Below are positions 9,403 to 18,316 of a DNA stretch of 64,000 nucleotides, piece by piece; within the stretch, counting starts at the first letter, position 1; each line of letters starts with the position of its first letter. A program made the position numbers and the translations under genes. Origin of the DNA: Picosynechococcus sp. PCC 7002 (GTDB taxonomy: Bacteria; Cyanobacteriota; Cyanobacteriia; Cyanobacteriales; MRBY01); NCBI RefSeq assembly GCF_963860125.1, contig NZ_CAWLFA010000001.1, positions 1,922,001 through 1,986,000 on the forward strand. Reading direction: 5' to 3'. Under the pieces are notes generated by a model. That model saw only the letters and a program-made list of their open reading frames with translations. It did not search any database and was not told the origin of the DNA.

Positions 9403-11373
9403 TTACCGTAACGCAGACTTTGGCAGCGGCAGAGACCCAGGATAACGGATCACCTCCCGCTGACGAGTCTTATCTCCGTTGGGATCGGCCAACAAAACAT
9501 TACGAATGAAACGGGCGGCAATGCGCTGTAAAAGTCCCTCAGCGATTTTCTGACCTAATTGTTGCGTTTCCGGCTTAATGAGCACTTTAGGAATTAAAGG
9601 CAAAATAAACATCGGGTCAAAATCAGGGGTTTCCTGGAGGATGCGCCAAATATTTTGAATGTGCACCAGGTTCGCCCGGTCTTCTGCACTCATCCCCCTA
9701 GTCTGGTTGTGGGTTGGCTTTTGACCCAATTGCTCTTGTACCAAACTGGTAATGTTTTGGAAGGTATTACGTCCGAGGATATCCACCGATTGAATAATTT
9801 CTTCGGCAAGGCGCTCCCGGATAAATTCACCCCGTTCTGAAAAGATATAGTCAATGGCTTGATTAACCGCCCCTTTAAGATCGTAGTCGGTAGAATCCTT
9901 CGCATTGTTCAGCAAATTTTCGAGGCGATTCCAGCGAAAACTGCCTTCTTTAAACAATAAATCCTTCAGAGAATGACGTAATTCCGGAGAATTATCGGTC
10001 AACAAGCGTTTTGCAACATAGGGATAAGCTTTACTCAAGACTTTAAATTCTGGATCAACACCAATGGCAATCCCTTCGAGGGTCACCATCGAACGAATAA
10101 TCAAAGCGTAGTAGGCAGGCACCTTAAACGGAAATTCGTACATAATGCCCGACATTTGATCCGTGATGCTCTTAAAATTAAGTTCCGCAACACTAGCTCC
10201 CAAAGCATTATTAAAAACGGTGCTTAGGGCAGGTACAATGGGCGCAAGATCAGTATCTGGCTTGAGAAAATCTAATTTGACATAGTCATGGGCCAGGGCT
10301 TCAAAATCGCGGTTAACTAGGTGCACCACAGCTTCGATTAACCCATAACGTTGGTAGGGTTCGATCATGCTCATCATGCCAAAGTCTAGATAAGCGAGGC
10401 GACCATCATCGAGGGCTAAAAGATTACCGGGGTGGGGATCAGCATGGAAAAATCCAAACTCTAGGAGTTGGCGCAGGGAACATTCCACCCCGACTTCGAC
10501 TAAATGGGTGGCATCAATCCCTTTGGCAGCGACTTCTTTGAGGTTAGTTAGCTTCGTCCCATCGAGCCACTCCATGGTGAGGACGCGCTTACCGGTATAT
10601 TTCCAATAAATTTTTGGCACATAGATTTCTGCCATGCCGCCGTAGAGTTTTTTGAATTTCTCTGCGTTACGTCCTTCCTGGGCATAGTTCATTTCTTCGA
10701 AAATACGCGCCGCAAATTCGTCGGTAATGCCAATTAGGTCGGAGCGGACTTGTTTGACATTATTTTGAAGCCAGCGGGCAATGCGCCGCATGATAAAAAT
10801 ATCGAGGTTGATGCGCTGTTGCAGGTCAGGGCGCTGAACTTTTACGGCAACTTTTTCGCCGGTTTTGAGGCGAGCTTGATAGACTTGGCCGAGGGAGGCG
10901 GCAGCAAGGGGATGATCTGAGATCTCGGCGTAGATTTTTTCGGGGGGTTGTCCTAATTCTTCTTCAATGAAGCGAAAGGCAATTTCATTCGGAAAGGAAG
11001 GGAGTTGATCCTGAAGACTGGTTAGTTCCGTCAGATAGACGGGAGGGACGAGGTCAGGACGGGTAGAGAGGGCTTGGCCAATTTTGATGTAGGTGGGGCC
11101 TAATTTCGTCAGAATCGCCTTGAGGTGATCGGCTTGTTTCTGTTGGGCTTTAGGATTGTTGTTGTTTCCAGTGGCCTTAGCCCACCAAATTCTGAGTAGC
11201 AGGCCACTAAAGCTGGAAATAATGGTGAGGAGGCGTCCCAGAACAGCAAAGGGACGATTGCGGTATTTGGCTTCGATCGCCTCTGGATTGTAACGCCACA
11301 GCTCGGACTCCTGGGCGGGCTGTTCGATAACCGAATTGACCGGGGTCGCGGGGGTACGGGTCTGGTATGGCAT
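9403..11373 (-). CDS. ABC1/AarF (UbiB-type) atypical kinase
   Basis: This 656-residue protein is of the ABC1K family, whose members act in prenyl-lipid (quinone, tocopherol) metabolism and stress response in cyanobacteria and plastids. The kinase-like core shows the family's alanine-rich nucleotide loop (A-A-A-S-L-G-Q-V), the V-A-V-K-V-Q-R-P lysine strand, the H-A-D-P-H-P-G-N catalytic loop and Y-L-D-F-G-M-M. The C-terminal ~200 residues are helical and specific to cyanobacterial and plant paralogues. The usual several paralogues per genome make a gene symbol unsafe. Confidence 0.9.
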   Translation of the reverse strand: MPYQTRTPATPVNSVIEQPAQESELWRYNPEAIEAKYRNRPFAVLGRLLTIISSFSGLLLRIWWAKATGNNNNPKAQQKQADHLKAILTKLGPTYIKIGQALSTRPDLVPPVYLTELTSLQDQLPSFPNEIAFRFIEEELGQPPEKIYAEISDHPLAAASLGQVYQARLKTGEKVAVKVQRPDLQQRINLDIFIMRRIARWLQNNVKQVRSDLIGITDEFAARIFEEMNYAQEGRNAEKFKKLYGGMAEIYVPKIYWKYTGKRVLTMEWLDGTKLTNLKEVAAKGIDATHLVEVGVECSLRQLLEFGFFHADPHPGNLLALDDGRLAYLDFGMMSMIEPYQRYGLIEAVVHLVNRDFEALAHDYVKLDFLKPDTDLAPIVPALSTVFNNALGASVAELNFKSITDQMSGIMYEFPFKVPAYYALIIRSMVTLEGIAIGVDPEFKVLSKAYPYVAKRLLTDNSPELRHSLKDLLFKEGSFRWNRLENLLNNAKDSTDYDLKGAVNQAIDYIFSERGEFIRERLAEEIIQSVDILGRNTFQNITSLVQEQLGQKPTHNQTRGMSAEDRANLVHIQNIWRILQETPDFDPMFILPLIPKVLIKPETQQLGQKIAEGLLQRIAARFIRNVLLADPNGDKTRQREVIRYPGSLPLPKSALR

Positions 11374-11489
11374 AGTTTATCCGATGCGATCGCCTACAGT
11401 TGAATGGGTTGCATTGTAAATGATTGTAACAAATGTTTCTGGGTTACTCATCTACGGGAACTGCAGACGATCAAAGCAGCGGGAGGTGC

Positions 11490-12827
11490 TTAATTGGAGA
11501 TGGCACCAGACGAGCGGGCGCTGAGGGGGGCTTGTTTGCCTGGAGTTTCACTAAGGCGCTGGTTCTGGAGAATATTGACTGCCTTGAGAAACTGGGGATC
11601 AGCACTCGTCCCGATCAAACTCGGATCGAGACGCAGTTGCGTGAACTGTTCATTATCTAGTTCTACGGTAATGTCAGGACTAACCCCATTCATATTGATA
11701 CTCATGCCACTGGGGGGATAGTACCGGGAGATTGTGACTGCCAGGCCCGCACCGTTGGATAATTCATGGACTGATTGGACGGTGCCCTTGCCGTAGGTGC
11801 GAGTCCCCACCAGGGTTGCCCGTTGGTTGTCCTTGAGGGCCGCCGCTAAGATTTCGCTGGCACTGGCAGAGTTTTCATCCACAAGCACGACGAGGGGTAA
11901 ATCGGTAATCGCTGTTTGGTTGGCGCTAAATTGGCGATCGCCCCCTTTGCGATCCACTGTGCGAACGATTGCTCCTTCTTCCATCCACATCCGGGCAATA
12001 TCAACGCTGGAGTAGAGTAAGCCCCCAGGATTTCCCCGGAGATCCAGTACAAAACCCGTAACCGTTTCCGCCTTTAGATCCTGGATCGCGTTATACATTT
12101 GCTCAGCGGCATGGGAACTAAACTCATCAAGGCGAATGTAGCCAACTTTTTCGTCCCCGATGGTTTGTACCCCGTAGTTCACCGTGGCCAATTCAATTTT
12201 TGCTCGCGTAATCGCAAGATCTAGGGAAGACTGGTCGCGGCGACGAATTTTTAAATTCACTTCAGTCCCTTCTAGGCCCCGAATCAGTTCCGAAGACTGC
12301 TCTAGGCTCAAAAGAGCGGTCACCTGACCATCGATCTGCATAATCTGATCTTCTGCTTGGACTCCCGCCGCCTCTGCCGGAGAATCCGGGAGGACATCGA
12401 CCACCGTCAAGATCCCAGTTTCTGCATTAATTTCCATGCGGATGCCAATGCCAGATAGTTCGCCGGTGGTTTGGCTGGTTAGGGTTTCAAACTCCTCTGG
12501 ATCAAGGAATCGCGTGTAGGGGTCTCCCAAGGTTCTGAGGGCACCACGAATTTGACGATAGGCCGTGTCATAGGTATCGTAGTTCTGGCTTAATAAATCT
12601 TCGCGGAGTTTTAGCCAAGATTCCGGCTCAAAATTTTTGGCAACGGATTCTGTGTAGACGATCTGCCACATTTCATCAACGATGGCTTTCGGACTATCTT
12701 CCATCGCGGCGATCGCCGGACGAGACAAACTGGGCACAGTCAACAAAACTAAAACAGATAACGTTCTCAGGGCACCCTTTACAAAAGTATCTGGGCAACG
12801 AGGCAAAGACAGAGCAATCTTTTTCAT
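11490..12827 (-). CDS. Carboxyl-terminal processing protease (S41, CtpA/CtpB-like)
   Basis: This 445-residue serine protease is probably exported. It has a Sec-type N-terminus (M-K-K..., hydrophobic stretch, S-R-P-A-I-A-A), a PDZ domain (S-G-I-G-I-R-M...G-V-Q-A-E-D-Q-I-M-Q-I-D-G) and an S41 domain. The catalytic serine lies in N-S-A-S-A-S-E-I and the catalytic lysine in T-Y-G-K-G-T-V-Q. CtpA of this group trims the C-terminus of photosystem II D1. Cyanobacteria carry several paralogues and I cannot decide which one this is. ATG 12827 is chosen because it starts the signal peptide. An in-frame extension to 12902 is unlikely. Confidence 0.88.
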   Translation of the reverse strand: MKKIALSLPRCPDTFVKGALRTLSVLVLLTVPSLSRPAIAAMEDSPKAIVDEMWQIVYTESVAKNFEPESWLKLREDLLSQNYDTYDTAYRQIRGALRTLGDPYTRFLDPEEFETLTSQTTGELSGIGIRMEINAETGILTVVDVLPDSPAEAAGVQAEDQIMQIDGQVTALLSLEQSSELIRGLEGTEVNLKIRRRDQSSLDLAITRAKIELATVNYGVQTIGDEKVGYIRLDEFSSHAAEQMYNAIQDLKAETVTGFVLDLRGNPGGLLYSSVDIARMWMEEGAIVRTVDRKGGDRQFSANQTAITDLPLVVLVDENSASASEILAAALKDNQRATLVGTRTYGKGTVQSVHELSNGAGLAVTISRYYPPSGMSINMNGVSPDITVELDNEQFTQLRLDPSLIGTSADPQFLKAVNILQNQRLSETPGKQAPLSARSSGAISN

Positions 12828-13565
12828 GGAGATCTGAAAGCGAAGAAAAAAGGGGGGAGGAATGGCGCAAATCACCCCATTGGGACAGGTCAAAGTCAAC
12901 AATCTACTTTCCTTCTGACTTCCCCACCGGAAAAACGGTTGGAAAAAGCCCCCTGGAAACCCCTGGGCTTGACCCTAAAAACGCTGTGGGCGAGAAACTT
13001 GCAAGTCTCGAACGCTTTTAGATCAGCTTAAAGGGGAGATTGACTCGACCGAATCTTGTGCGGTTGCCCTCCATTGTAATCAATTCAGTTTTGCTTTTAT
13101 CGGGTACGACAGCACATTCTTACAAAGGGCTTAACGGGTCGCTGAAGCCATGGGACATCTGTATTCTAATTACTCCACCAATTAGCCCCAATTTTCAGCA
13201 ATTATGCTGGGGTGGTGATCTGCTATTCCACAGAAGCCGAGGTGATTCTGTTACTATCTGCCGCTGAGCATCTTAGGGATCAAGAGATACCGCGTTGCCA
13301 CCCCGACTAATGAATCTGCGGAGAAGCTAGATCTCCGTAATAAATCTATGCAATGTAGGGCAAGAATGGTGCTTTTGCTTTAAGATAGGCGAGATTTTTC
13401 GTCCCATGGGTAAACAACTGTAAAAATCAAGAAATTTATATTATTTTTGCCCTTAAATCGTTGTATCTCCGATTTTTTCTCGCTACCATTGGACTTGAGT
13501 TATAAGTGCTCGATCAACCATCTGTAATCTTAACTGGCTGCTGCTAGTGAAAGCTCAAGCGACCT
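12828..13565. other. Long intergenic region between ctp and remA
   Basis: This divergent promoter region of about 740 bp has no convincing gene. It contains an interrupted inverted repeat at 12991-13010 (CGAGA...TCTCG around a central TTGCAA) followed by GCTTTTA, which could be a weak terminator or protein site. The segment next to remA (13380-13565) is A+T-rich and probably holds its promoter. I looked for Yfr1, 6S and RNase P RNA signatures and saw none. Confidence 0.35.
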
Positions 13566-13838
13566 ATGGAAATACAATTAATTAATATCGGTTTCGGTAA
13601 TATTGTCTCTGCCAATCGTGTCATTGCGATTGTGAGTCCTGAGTCTGCACCGATCAAACGGATCATTAGCGATGCGCGCGATCGCGGCCAATTAATTGAT
13701 GCCACCTATGGTAGACGTACCCGAGCAGTGATTATTACAGATTCCAGCCATGTGGTACTATCAGCGATCCAACCAGAGACAGTGGCCCATCGCTTTGTTG
13801 TGCAAAAAGATCCCGCCATGGCGATGACCAAAGTTTAA
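13566..13838 (+). CDS. remA: RemA/DUF370 family DNA-binding regulator
   Basis: This 90-residue protein is of the RemA (YlzA, DUF370) family. In Bacillus, RemA is a ring-forming DNA-binding activator of matrix genes. Its role in cyanobacteria is not established. The N-terminus follows the family closely: [16 protein letters not shown], then [22 protein letters not shown] and V-I-I-T-D-S. It lies 35 bp upstream of gmk, an arrangement also seen in Firmicutes, so the two are probably co-transcribed. Confidence 0.92.
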
Positions 13839-13873
13839 CGGTTGAGTTATCATCTCCCGTCGCCGCCGAATCC

Positions 13874-14428
13874 ATGACCACCCCCGGAAAATTAATTGTC
13901 CTCACAGGGCCAAGTGGTGTTGGTAAAGGAACCTTAGTTCGTTCTTTACTACCGCGCCACCAAAATTTATTTCTCTCGATCTCAGCAACAACCCGTCAGC
14001 CCCGCCCTGGAGAAGTGGATGGGCAAGACTATTTTTTCAAAACCCGTGAACAATTTGAGGCGATGATCGCTGCGGGGGATCTCCTCGAATGGGCCGAGTA
14101 TGCGGGAAATTACTACGGCACCCCTCTGCCTCCGGTGAAAACACAAATTCAACAGGGAAACTTTGTCATCCTCGAAATCGAGGTCATTGGGGCCAACCAA
14201 GTTAAAGAAATCTATGCAGATGCCCTCAGAATTTTTATTTTGCCACCGTCCTTTGAAGAGTTAGAACAGCGGCTGCGGGGACGGGGTAATGATCCAGAAG
14301 CGGCGATCGCCAAACGGCTCGTCCGGGCAAAAGAAGAATTGGCCATGAGCCATGAGTTCGACCATGAAATTGTCAATGACGACCTAGAAACAGCCTTAAC
14401 AGAACTCGAAAAAGTGATTTTCAGCTAG
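13874..14428 (+). CDS. gmk: Guanylate kinase
   Basis: This 184-residue cytoplasmic enzyme phosphorylates GMP to GDP with ATP, an essential step in purine nucleotide supply. The P-loop is G-P-S-G-V-G-K-G-T (12-20). The GMP-binding residues follow in S-x-S-x-T-T-R-x-P-R-P-G-E (about 35-47) and the Y-F-F / Y-A-G-N-Y-Y-G-T-P segment. The family glutamate run E-I-E-V-x-G-A near 97 is also present. Length is normal. It is probably co-transcribed with remA upstream; clpP follows after 78 bp. Confidence 0.96.
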   Translation: MTTPGKLIVLTGPSGVGKGTLVRSLLPRHQNLFLSISATTRQPRPGEVDGQDYFFKTREQFEAMIAAGDLLEWAEYAGNYYGTPLPPVKTQIQQGNFVILEIEVIGANQVKEIYADALRIFILPPSFEELEQRLRGRGNDPEAAIAKRLVRAKEELAMSHEFDHEIVNDDLETALTELEKVIFS

Positions 14429-14506
14429 CCGAAACGCCACCGCTGCCAACTGAATCCATTACAATCAAACAAATAAGACATAAACAACAACGAGCTTACA
14501 GACCCC

Positions 14507-15103
14507 ATGATTCCAACCGTTATCGAAAGTTCTGGTCGGGGCGAACGTGCCTTTGATATTTACTCTCGTCTACTCCGGGAGCGCATTGTGTTCCTCGGCA
14601 CCCAAGTCAACGACGAAATTGCCAATCTCATCGTGGCACAGTTGTTATTCCTCGAAGCCGATGATCCCGAAAAGGATATTTACCTCTACATCAATTCTCC
14701 GGGGGGTTCTGTCTCAGCCGGCATGGGGATCTTCGATACGATGAACCAAGTGCGTCCGGATGTTTGTACGATCTGTATTGGTCTAGCGGCCAGTATGGGG
14801 GCGTTTCTGCTGAGTGCTGGGGCCAAAGGGAAGCGCATGAGCTTACCCAACTCCCGGATTATGATCCACCAACCCCTAGGCGGTGCCCAGGGCCAGGCGA
14901 CGGATATTGAAATTCAAGCCAAAGAAATTCTTTATCTCAAAGGCAAGCTCAACCAACACCTGGCTGACCACACAGGCCAACCTTTAGAAAAGATTGAGAT
15001 TGATACAGACCGCGATTTCTTCATGTCTGCAGCGGAGGCGAAGGATTATGGCCTCATTGATCAGGTCATTGAGAGAAGTCCTTCGGCCACAAATCCAGCT
15101 TAG
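14507..15103 (+). CDS. clpP: ATP-dependent Clp protease proteolytic subunit
   Basis: This 198-residue serine peptidase assembles into tetradecamers and degrades proteins unfolded by ClpC or ClpX. The catalytic triad is complete: S96 in G-L-A-A-S-M-G-A, H121 in M-I-H-Q-P-L-G-G and D170 in D-T-D-R-D-F-F-M. A complete triad separates it from the inactive ClpR paralogue. Cyanobacteria usually encode three ClpP paralogues, so a number is not given. It is followed by a hairpin terminator. Confidence 0.95.
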   Translation: MIPTVIESSGRGERAFDIYSRLLRERIVFLGTQVNDEIANLIVAQLLFLEADDPEKDIYLYINSPGGSVSAGMGIFDTMNQVRPDVCTICIGLAASMGAFLLSAGAKGKRMSLPNSRIMIHQPLGGAQGQATDIEIQAKEILYLKGKLNQHLADHTGQPLEKIEIDTDRDFFMSAAEAKDYGLIDQVIERSPSATNPA

Positions 15104-15131
15104 ATTTTTTTCTGTTGTGAATGATTGATCG

Positions 15132-15158
15132 TCCTCCTATTCCTAGGGGGATTTTTTT
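15132..15158 (+). terminator. Rho-independent terminator of clpP
   Basis: A 6-bp G+C-rich stem (TCCTCC at 15132-15137 with GGGGGA at 15146-15151, one G-T pair) is followed by seven T. It overlaps the 3' end of the convergent methyltransferase gene. Confidence 0.65.
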
Positions 15159-15984
15159 ATGGTTGAGGCTTGCAACCTGTGGCGCGATAAATGGTCAGGG
15201 TAATTGCGCCGTGGGGATGTTGCGGCACTTGACGAAAGTGAGTTAAGCCGTTTTCGAGGTGGTCGGGATTTTTGCCTAATTTCTCTACCATCTGGGGGAT
15301 CATCAGTTTGATCCAGGTGTCGAGATGATCGACTAAGCCTTTTAGATCTTGATTTTGGGGACTGTGCCAATGGTGAACGGCGATCGCCTCATTTTTAACC
15401 CCAGTAAAGCCCGCCTGTTCTAAATATCCCCCTAAGCTGCGACCAACATAGGGATTGCCGTCTGCAACTTGAAATAATTCACAAAGAGCCTGCTGAAAAT
15501 AGTCAAAATCAGGATGGGGCGGATAAATTAAAAGATTTTGGTAATCGGTTTCTGTCAGGCAAATTTTGCCCCCTGGTCGTAAAACCCGCAACGCTTCAGC
15601 AATAATTCCCGCCGAATCGGGTACGTGCTCCAGGAGCCACACGGTCAGGGCAAAATCAAAGGTATTTTCTGCCCAGGGCAAAGTGTAGGCATCCCCCACT
15701 TGGAGGTCAGTCTTGAACCCCAGGCGACGTAAATATTCTGTGGCATAGGCAATTTGACGGGGTTGGTGATCGATGCCCGCAAAGGTTAGGGTGGGAAACT
15801 TTTCACCGATGATCTCAAGGACAGCGCCGACGCCACAACCAATGTCTAAAATTTTCGCCTTGGGGTCAAATGCGAGATCTTTTAACAACAGGCGATCGCC
15901 CCAGTAGCGTGCTTGATCAACGAGACGTTGTTGTTCCTCTGGATCATACCCGTGGATATATTCAGCCATATCCTTATTTTTCAC
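15157..15984 (-). CDS. Class I SAM-dependent methyltransferase
   Basis: This 275-residue Rossmann-fold methyltransferase of the UbiE/Methyltransf_11 type carries motif I as I-L-D-I-G-C-G-V-G near residue 46. The acidic post-I strand is F-A-G-I-D-H-Q-P, and D-F-A-L-T-V-W-L-L-E-H-V and L-R-P-G-G follow. The substrate is not predictable. An alternative start at 15969 (M-A-E-Y) is also reasonable. It is a single-gene unit, divergent from lexA. Confidence 0.85.
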   Translation of the reverse strand: MKNKDMAEYIHGYDPEEQQRLVDQARYWGDRLLLKDLAFDPKAKILDIGCGVGAVLEIIGEKFPTLTFAGIDHQPRQIAYATEYLRRLGFKTDLQVGDAYTLPWAENTFDFALTVWLLEHVPDSAGIIAEALRVLRPGGKICLTETDYQNLLIYPPHPDFDYFQQALCELFQVADGNPYVGRSLGGYLEQAGFTGVKNEAIAVHHWHSPQNQDLKGLVDHLDTWIKLMIPQMVEKLGKNPDHLENGLTHFRQVPQHPHGAITLTIYRATGCKPQP

Positions 15985-16279
15985 CCAAAATATGCCTGCT
16001 CAACAATCTAACGCACTTAATCCCCCTTTCTCTGTCATTGTGGCTTGTTTTTGGCAGATTCAAGTCAGGGTTGCGAGGGAGATCAAACGCGATAAAGCTC
16101 AAAAAATATTACAGATTGGCCGCGAAGTTGTTGCCATTGGGAACATAGTTTAGTACAAATCATCTTAAGATCATGTGTTTTTAACTGCACCATGGCACCA
16201 TAAACATTCAACGCCTTCACGCCCCTGGCTTGTCCCTTGAAAGTGATTAAGCTCGCGGCACTGGCGCAATATTCCGACT

Positions 16280-16897
16280 ATGCAAAAATTAACTGTTGCC
16301 CAACAAGAACTCTACGATTGGCTTGTTTACTACATCCAGACAAACCAACATGCCCCATCCATTCGCCAGATGATGGTCGCGATGAATTTGCGATCGCCAG
16401 CACCAATCCAAAGCCGTTTAGAGCGACTGCGCAAGAAAAAATACATCGACTGGATCGATGGCAAAGCCCGTACTCTCAAGATTTTGCGCCCCCAACAACA
16501 GCGAGAAGGTCTGCCGATTCTGGGGACAATTACCGCTGGTGGCCTGGTTGAACCTTTTACGGATGATCAAAGTGAGACCCTGATTCTTAATCAAGTCGTC
16601 AACCAACCTAATTGTTATGCCCTCAAAGTCACCGGTGACAGCATGATTGAAGCCTTCATTACCGAAGGGGATTACGCGATCATGCAAAAAGTATTTGACC
16701 CAGACCGTGTTAAAAATGGCACTATTGTCGCGGCGCGTGTGACAGGGGACGGCACAACCCTAAAGCACTTTTATCGGGAAGGAAAAAAAGTTGTTCTTAA
16801 GCCCGCAAACCCCAAGTATGACGAAATAAAAACCGATGCGCTCAATGTCGATTTACAGGGGGTTTTAGTGGGAGTTTGGCGCGGCTACGGCCAATAG
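16280..16897 (+). CDS. lexA: LexA family repressor
   Basis: This 205-residue protein has an N-terminal winged helix (about 1-70) and a C-terminal S24 self-cleavage domain. The elements for autoproteolysis are present: an A86-G87 scissile pair (T-I-T-A-G-G), nucleophile S121 (T-G-D-S-M) and K162 (T-L-K-H-F-Y). Some cyanobacterial LexA proteins lack these residues and do not act in an SOS response, so their presence suggests a cleavable repressor. The 295-bp upstream region contains a GTAC-type half site at about 16153-16158, but no complete cyanobacterial LexA box that I would defend. Confidence 0.93.
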   Translation: MQKLTVAQQELYDWLVYYIQTNQHAPSIRQMMVAMNLRSPAPIQSRLERLRKKKYIDWIDGKARTLKILRPQQQREGLPILGTITAGGLVEPFTDDQSETLILNQVVNQPNCYALKVTGDSMIEAFITEGDYAIMQKVFDPDRVKNGTIVAARVTGDGTTLKHFYREGKKVVLKPANPKYDEIKTDALNVDLQGVLVGVWRGYGQ

Positions 16898-16990
16898 GCG
16901 ACGATAAACTTCAATAGAAACAGAAAGTACAACCCCTGAATTATTTGACTCGCAGAGATATTCATTCAGGTTACTGTTAATCTTTGTTAT

Positions 16991-17269
16991 TTATGCTTCT
17001 TCCGGACAAATGGTCAGTTGTGCCGGGGGCATCGTTTGATTTAAAACAACCTGGGTAATTGTGGCCTGTTCTCGTTCCAAGTCTTCTTGGTAACCCGCCA
17101 GATGACAGCGGGCTATTTTTTCACTGGAAAAAGGGCCAAAGTAGTAGACACAAAATGGATTCATGGTAGTCACTTTGAGCCACCAATCGCGGTTATAGGG
17201 TTGGTTGAGATAATAAAATACAGAACCCAGGGCTAGGGAATAAACCGCAAAAATAATTAAACCAGTCAT
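16991..17269 (-). CDS. DUF1816 domain protein with one membrane helix
   Basis: This 92-residue cyanobacterial protein begins with a hydrophobic helix (residues 3-20). The DUF1816 core follows: W-W-L-K-V-T-T-M-N-P-F-C-V-Y-Y-F-G-P-F, S-S-E-K-I-A and G-Y-Q-E-D-L-E. In related proteins this domain occurs alone or beside phycobilisome-linker-like regions. Its function is not established. It is convergent with lexA and has an ordinary ribosome binding region. Confidence 0.75.
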   Translation of the reverse strand: MTGLIIFAVYSLALGSVFYYLNQPYNRDWWLKVTTMNPFCVYYFGPFSSEKIARCHLAGYQEDLEREQATITQVVLNQTMPPAQLTICPEEA

Positions 17270-17548
17270 TGTTCAAACCTCACTACAGCAAAAGTCAATA
17301 TTTATGTAGATGCTTCAGCAGACAAATTTCGCAATTTCGACCAGAAATCAATGGTTTTCGCCAATATTTGTTGCTAGGCACTGGACGAGGAGACTTTTGG
17401 TTGAAAAATTCTCCCAGGCGATCGCCCGCTGAATAATATGACTCCTTAAATGCTAGCGAAGTTTCCAGGGCACAGACCCCAAGCAGTTGAGGAAATTCAC
17501 GAAAGCGTACTATCGTATAAACAGTCCCATACACCAGAAAATACCGCG

Positions 17549-17908
17549 ATGACTGCTGAGAACAATGCTTCCGACAAGGCTTTAGAGTTGATGAAAAACT
17601 TTGCCGAAAAATACGCCCAACGCACAGGCACCTATTTTTGTGTCGATCCTTCGGTAACGGCAGTTGTGATCGAAGGCCTCGCTAAACATAAAGAAGAATT
17701 GGGTGCGCCCCTCTGTCCCTGTCGCCATTACGAAGACAAAAAAGCGGAAGTTGACAATGCCTTTTGGAACTGCCCCTGTGTCCCCATGCGGGAGCGCAAT
17801 GATTGCCACTGTATGCTCTTTATCACCGAAGACAACGATTTCGCTGGCGATAAGCAGGAAATTGAACTGGATTACGTCAAAGAAGTAGCGGCGAGCATGA
17901 AAGGATAG
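17549..17908 (+). CDS. ftrC: Ferredoxin-thioredoxin reductase, catalytic chain
   Basis: This 119-residue catalytic subunit transfers electrons from reduced ferredoxin through a [4Fe-4S] cluster to thioredoxin, linking light to enzyme activation. All six conserved cysteines are present in the three C-x-C pairs: C56/C58 (C-P-C-R-H-Y), C75/C77 (C-P-C-V-P-M-R-E-R) and C86/C88 (C-H-C-M-L-F). ATG 17549 gives the family length, and upstream in-frame codons are rejected. The variable chain gene ftrV is not in the window. DUF309 follows 5 bp later and is probably co-transcribed. Confidence 0.96.
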   Translation: MTAENNASDKALELMKNFAEKYAQRTGTYFCVDPSVTAVVIEGLAKHKEELGAPLCPCRHYEDKKAEVDNAFWNCPCVPMRERNDCHCMLFITEDNDFAGDKQEIELDYVKEVAASMKG

Positions 17909-17913
17909 AGCCG

Positions 17914-18297
17914 ATGACAATTCCAGAGACTTTTTTTGTGGGGGTAGAGCAACTAAACACTCAACAGTTTTATGCGTGCCACGATACCCTTGAGGCTCTA
18001 TGGTTTGAGGCTATGGAGCCAGAAAAGTCTCTTTACCAAGGTATTTTGCAAATTGCCGTGGCTTGTTATCACCTCAGTAATGAAAATCTCAGGGGCGCAA
18101 CAATTCTCATGGGAGAAGGGCTACGCCGCCTCCGCCAGACGGAAGAAGAAGTTTATGGTGGCCTGAATCTCGTGGACTTTATTCAGCAGGGAGAGGTGCT
18201 GCTCGCCAGTTTGCAACGGTTGCCCACGGCAGAGGTGACAACTTTTTATCAGGCGCTCCAGGCAGAGAATCGTTTCCCACGCCTCAATCCCGTTTAG
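17914..18297 (+). CDS. DUF309 family protein
   Basis: This 127-residue protein of the DUF309 family shows the signature F-Y-A-C-H-D-T-L-E-A-L-W-F near residue 22, then Y-Q-G-I-L-Q-I-A-V-A-C-Y-H-L-S-N-E-N. The conserved histidine, aspartate or glutamate and tryptophan suggest a metal- or ligand-binding helical bundle. No biochemical role is established. It starts 5 bp after ftrC on the same strand, so translational coupling to ftrC is likely. Confidence 0.85.
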   Translation: MTIPETFFVGVEQLNTQQFYACHDTLEALWFEAMEPEKSLYQGILQIAVACYHLSNENLRGATILMGEGLRRLRQTEEEVYGGLNLVDFIQQGEVLLASLQRLPTAEVTTFYQALQAENRFPRLNPV

Positions 18298-18316
18298 GTT
18301 GTTTCTTCTCTAAATA

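Noticed and set aside
13040..13267. 75-residue plus-strand ORF upstream of remA
   Set aside because: No ribosome site, no recognisable composition or family, and it lies in a promoter region.
16140..16165. Full LexA box upstream of lexA
   Set aside because: Only one GTAC-type half site is visible; the second half does not match.
17295..17534. 79-residue minus-strand ORF opposite the ftrC leader
   Set aside because: No ribosome site, overlaps the upstream region of ftrC, unusual composition. Likely chance.
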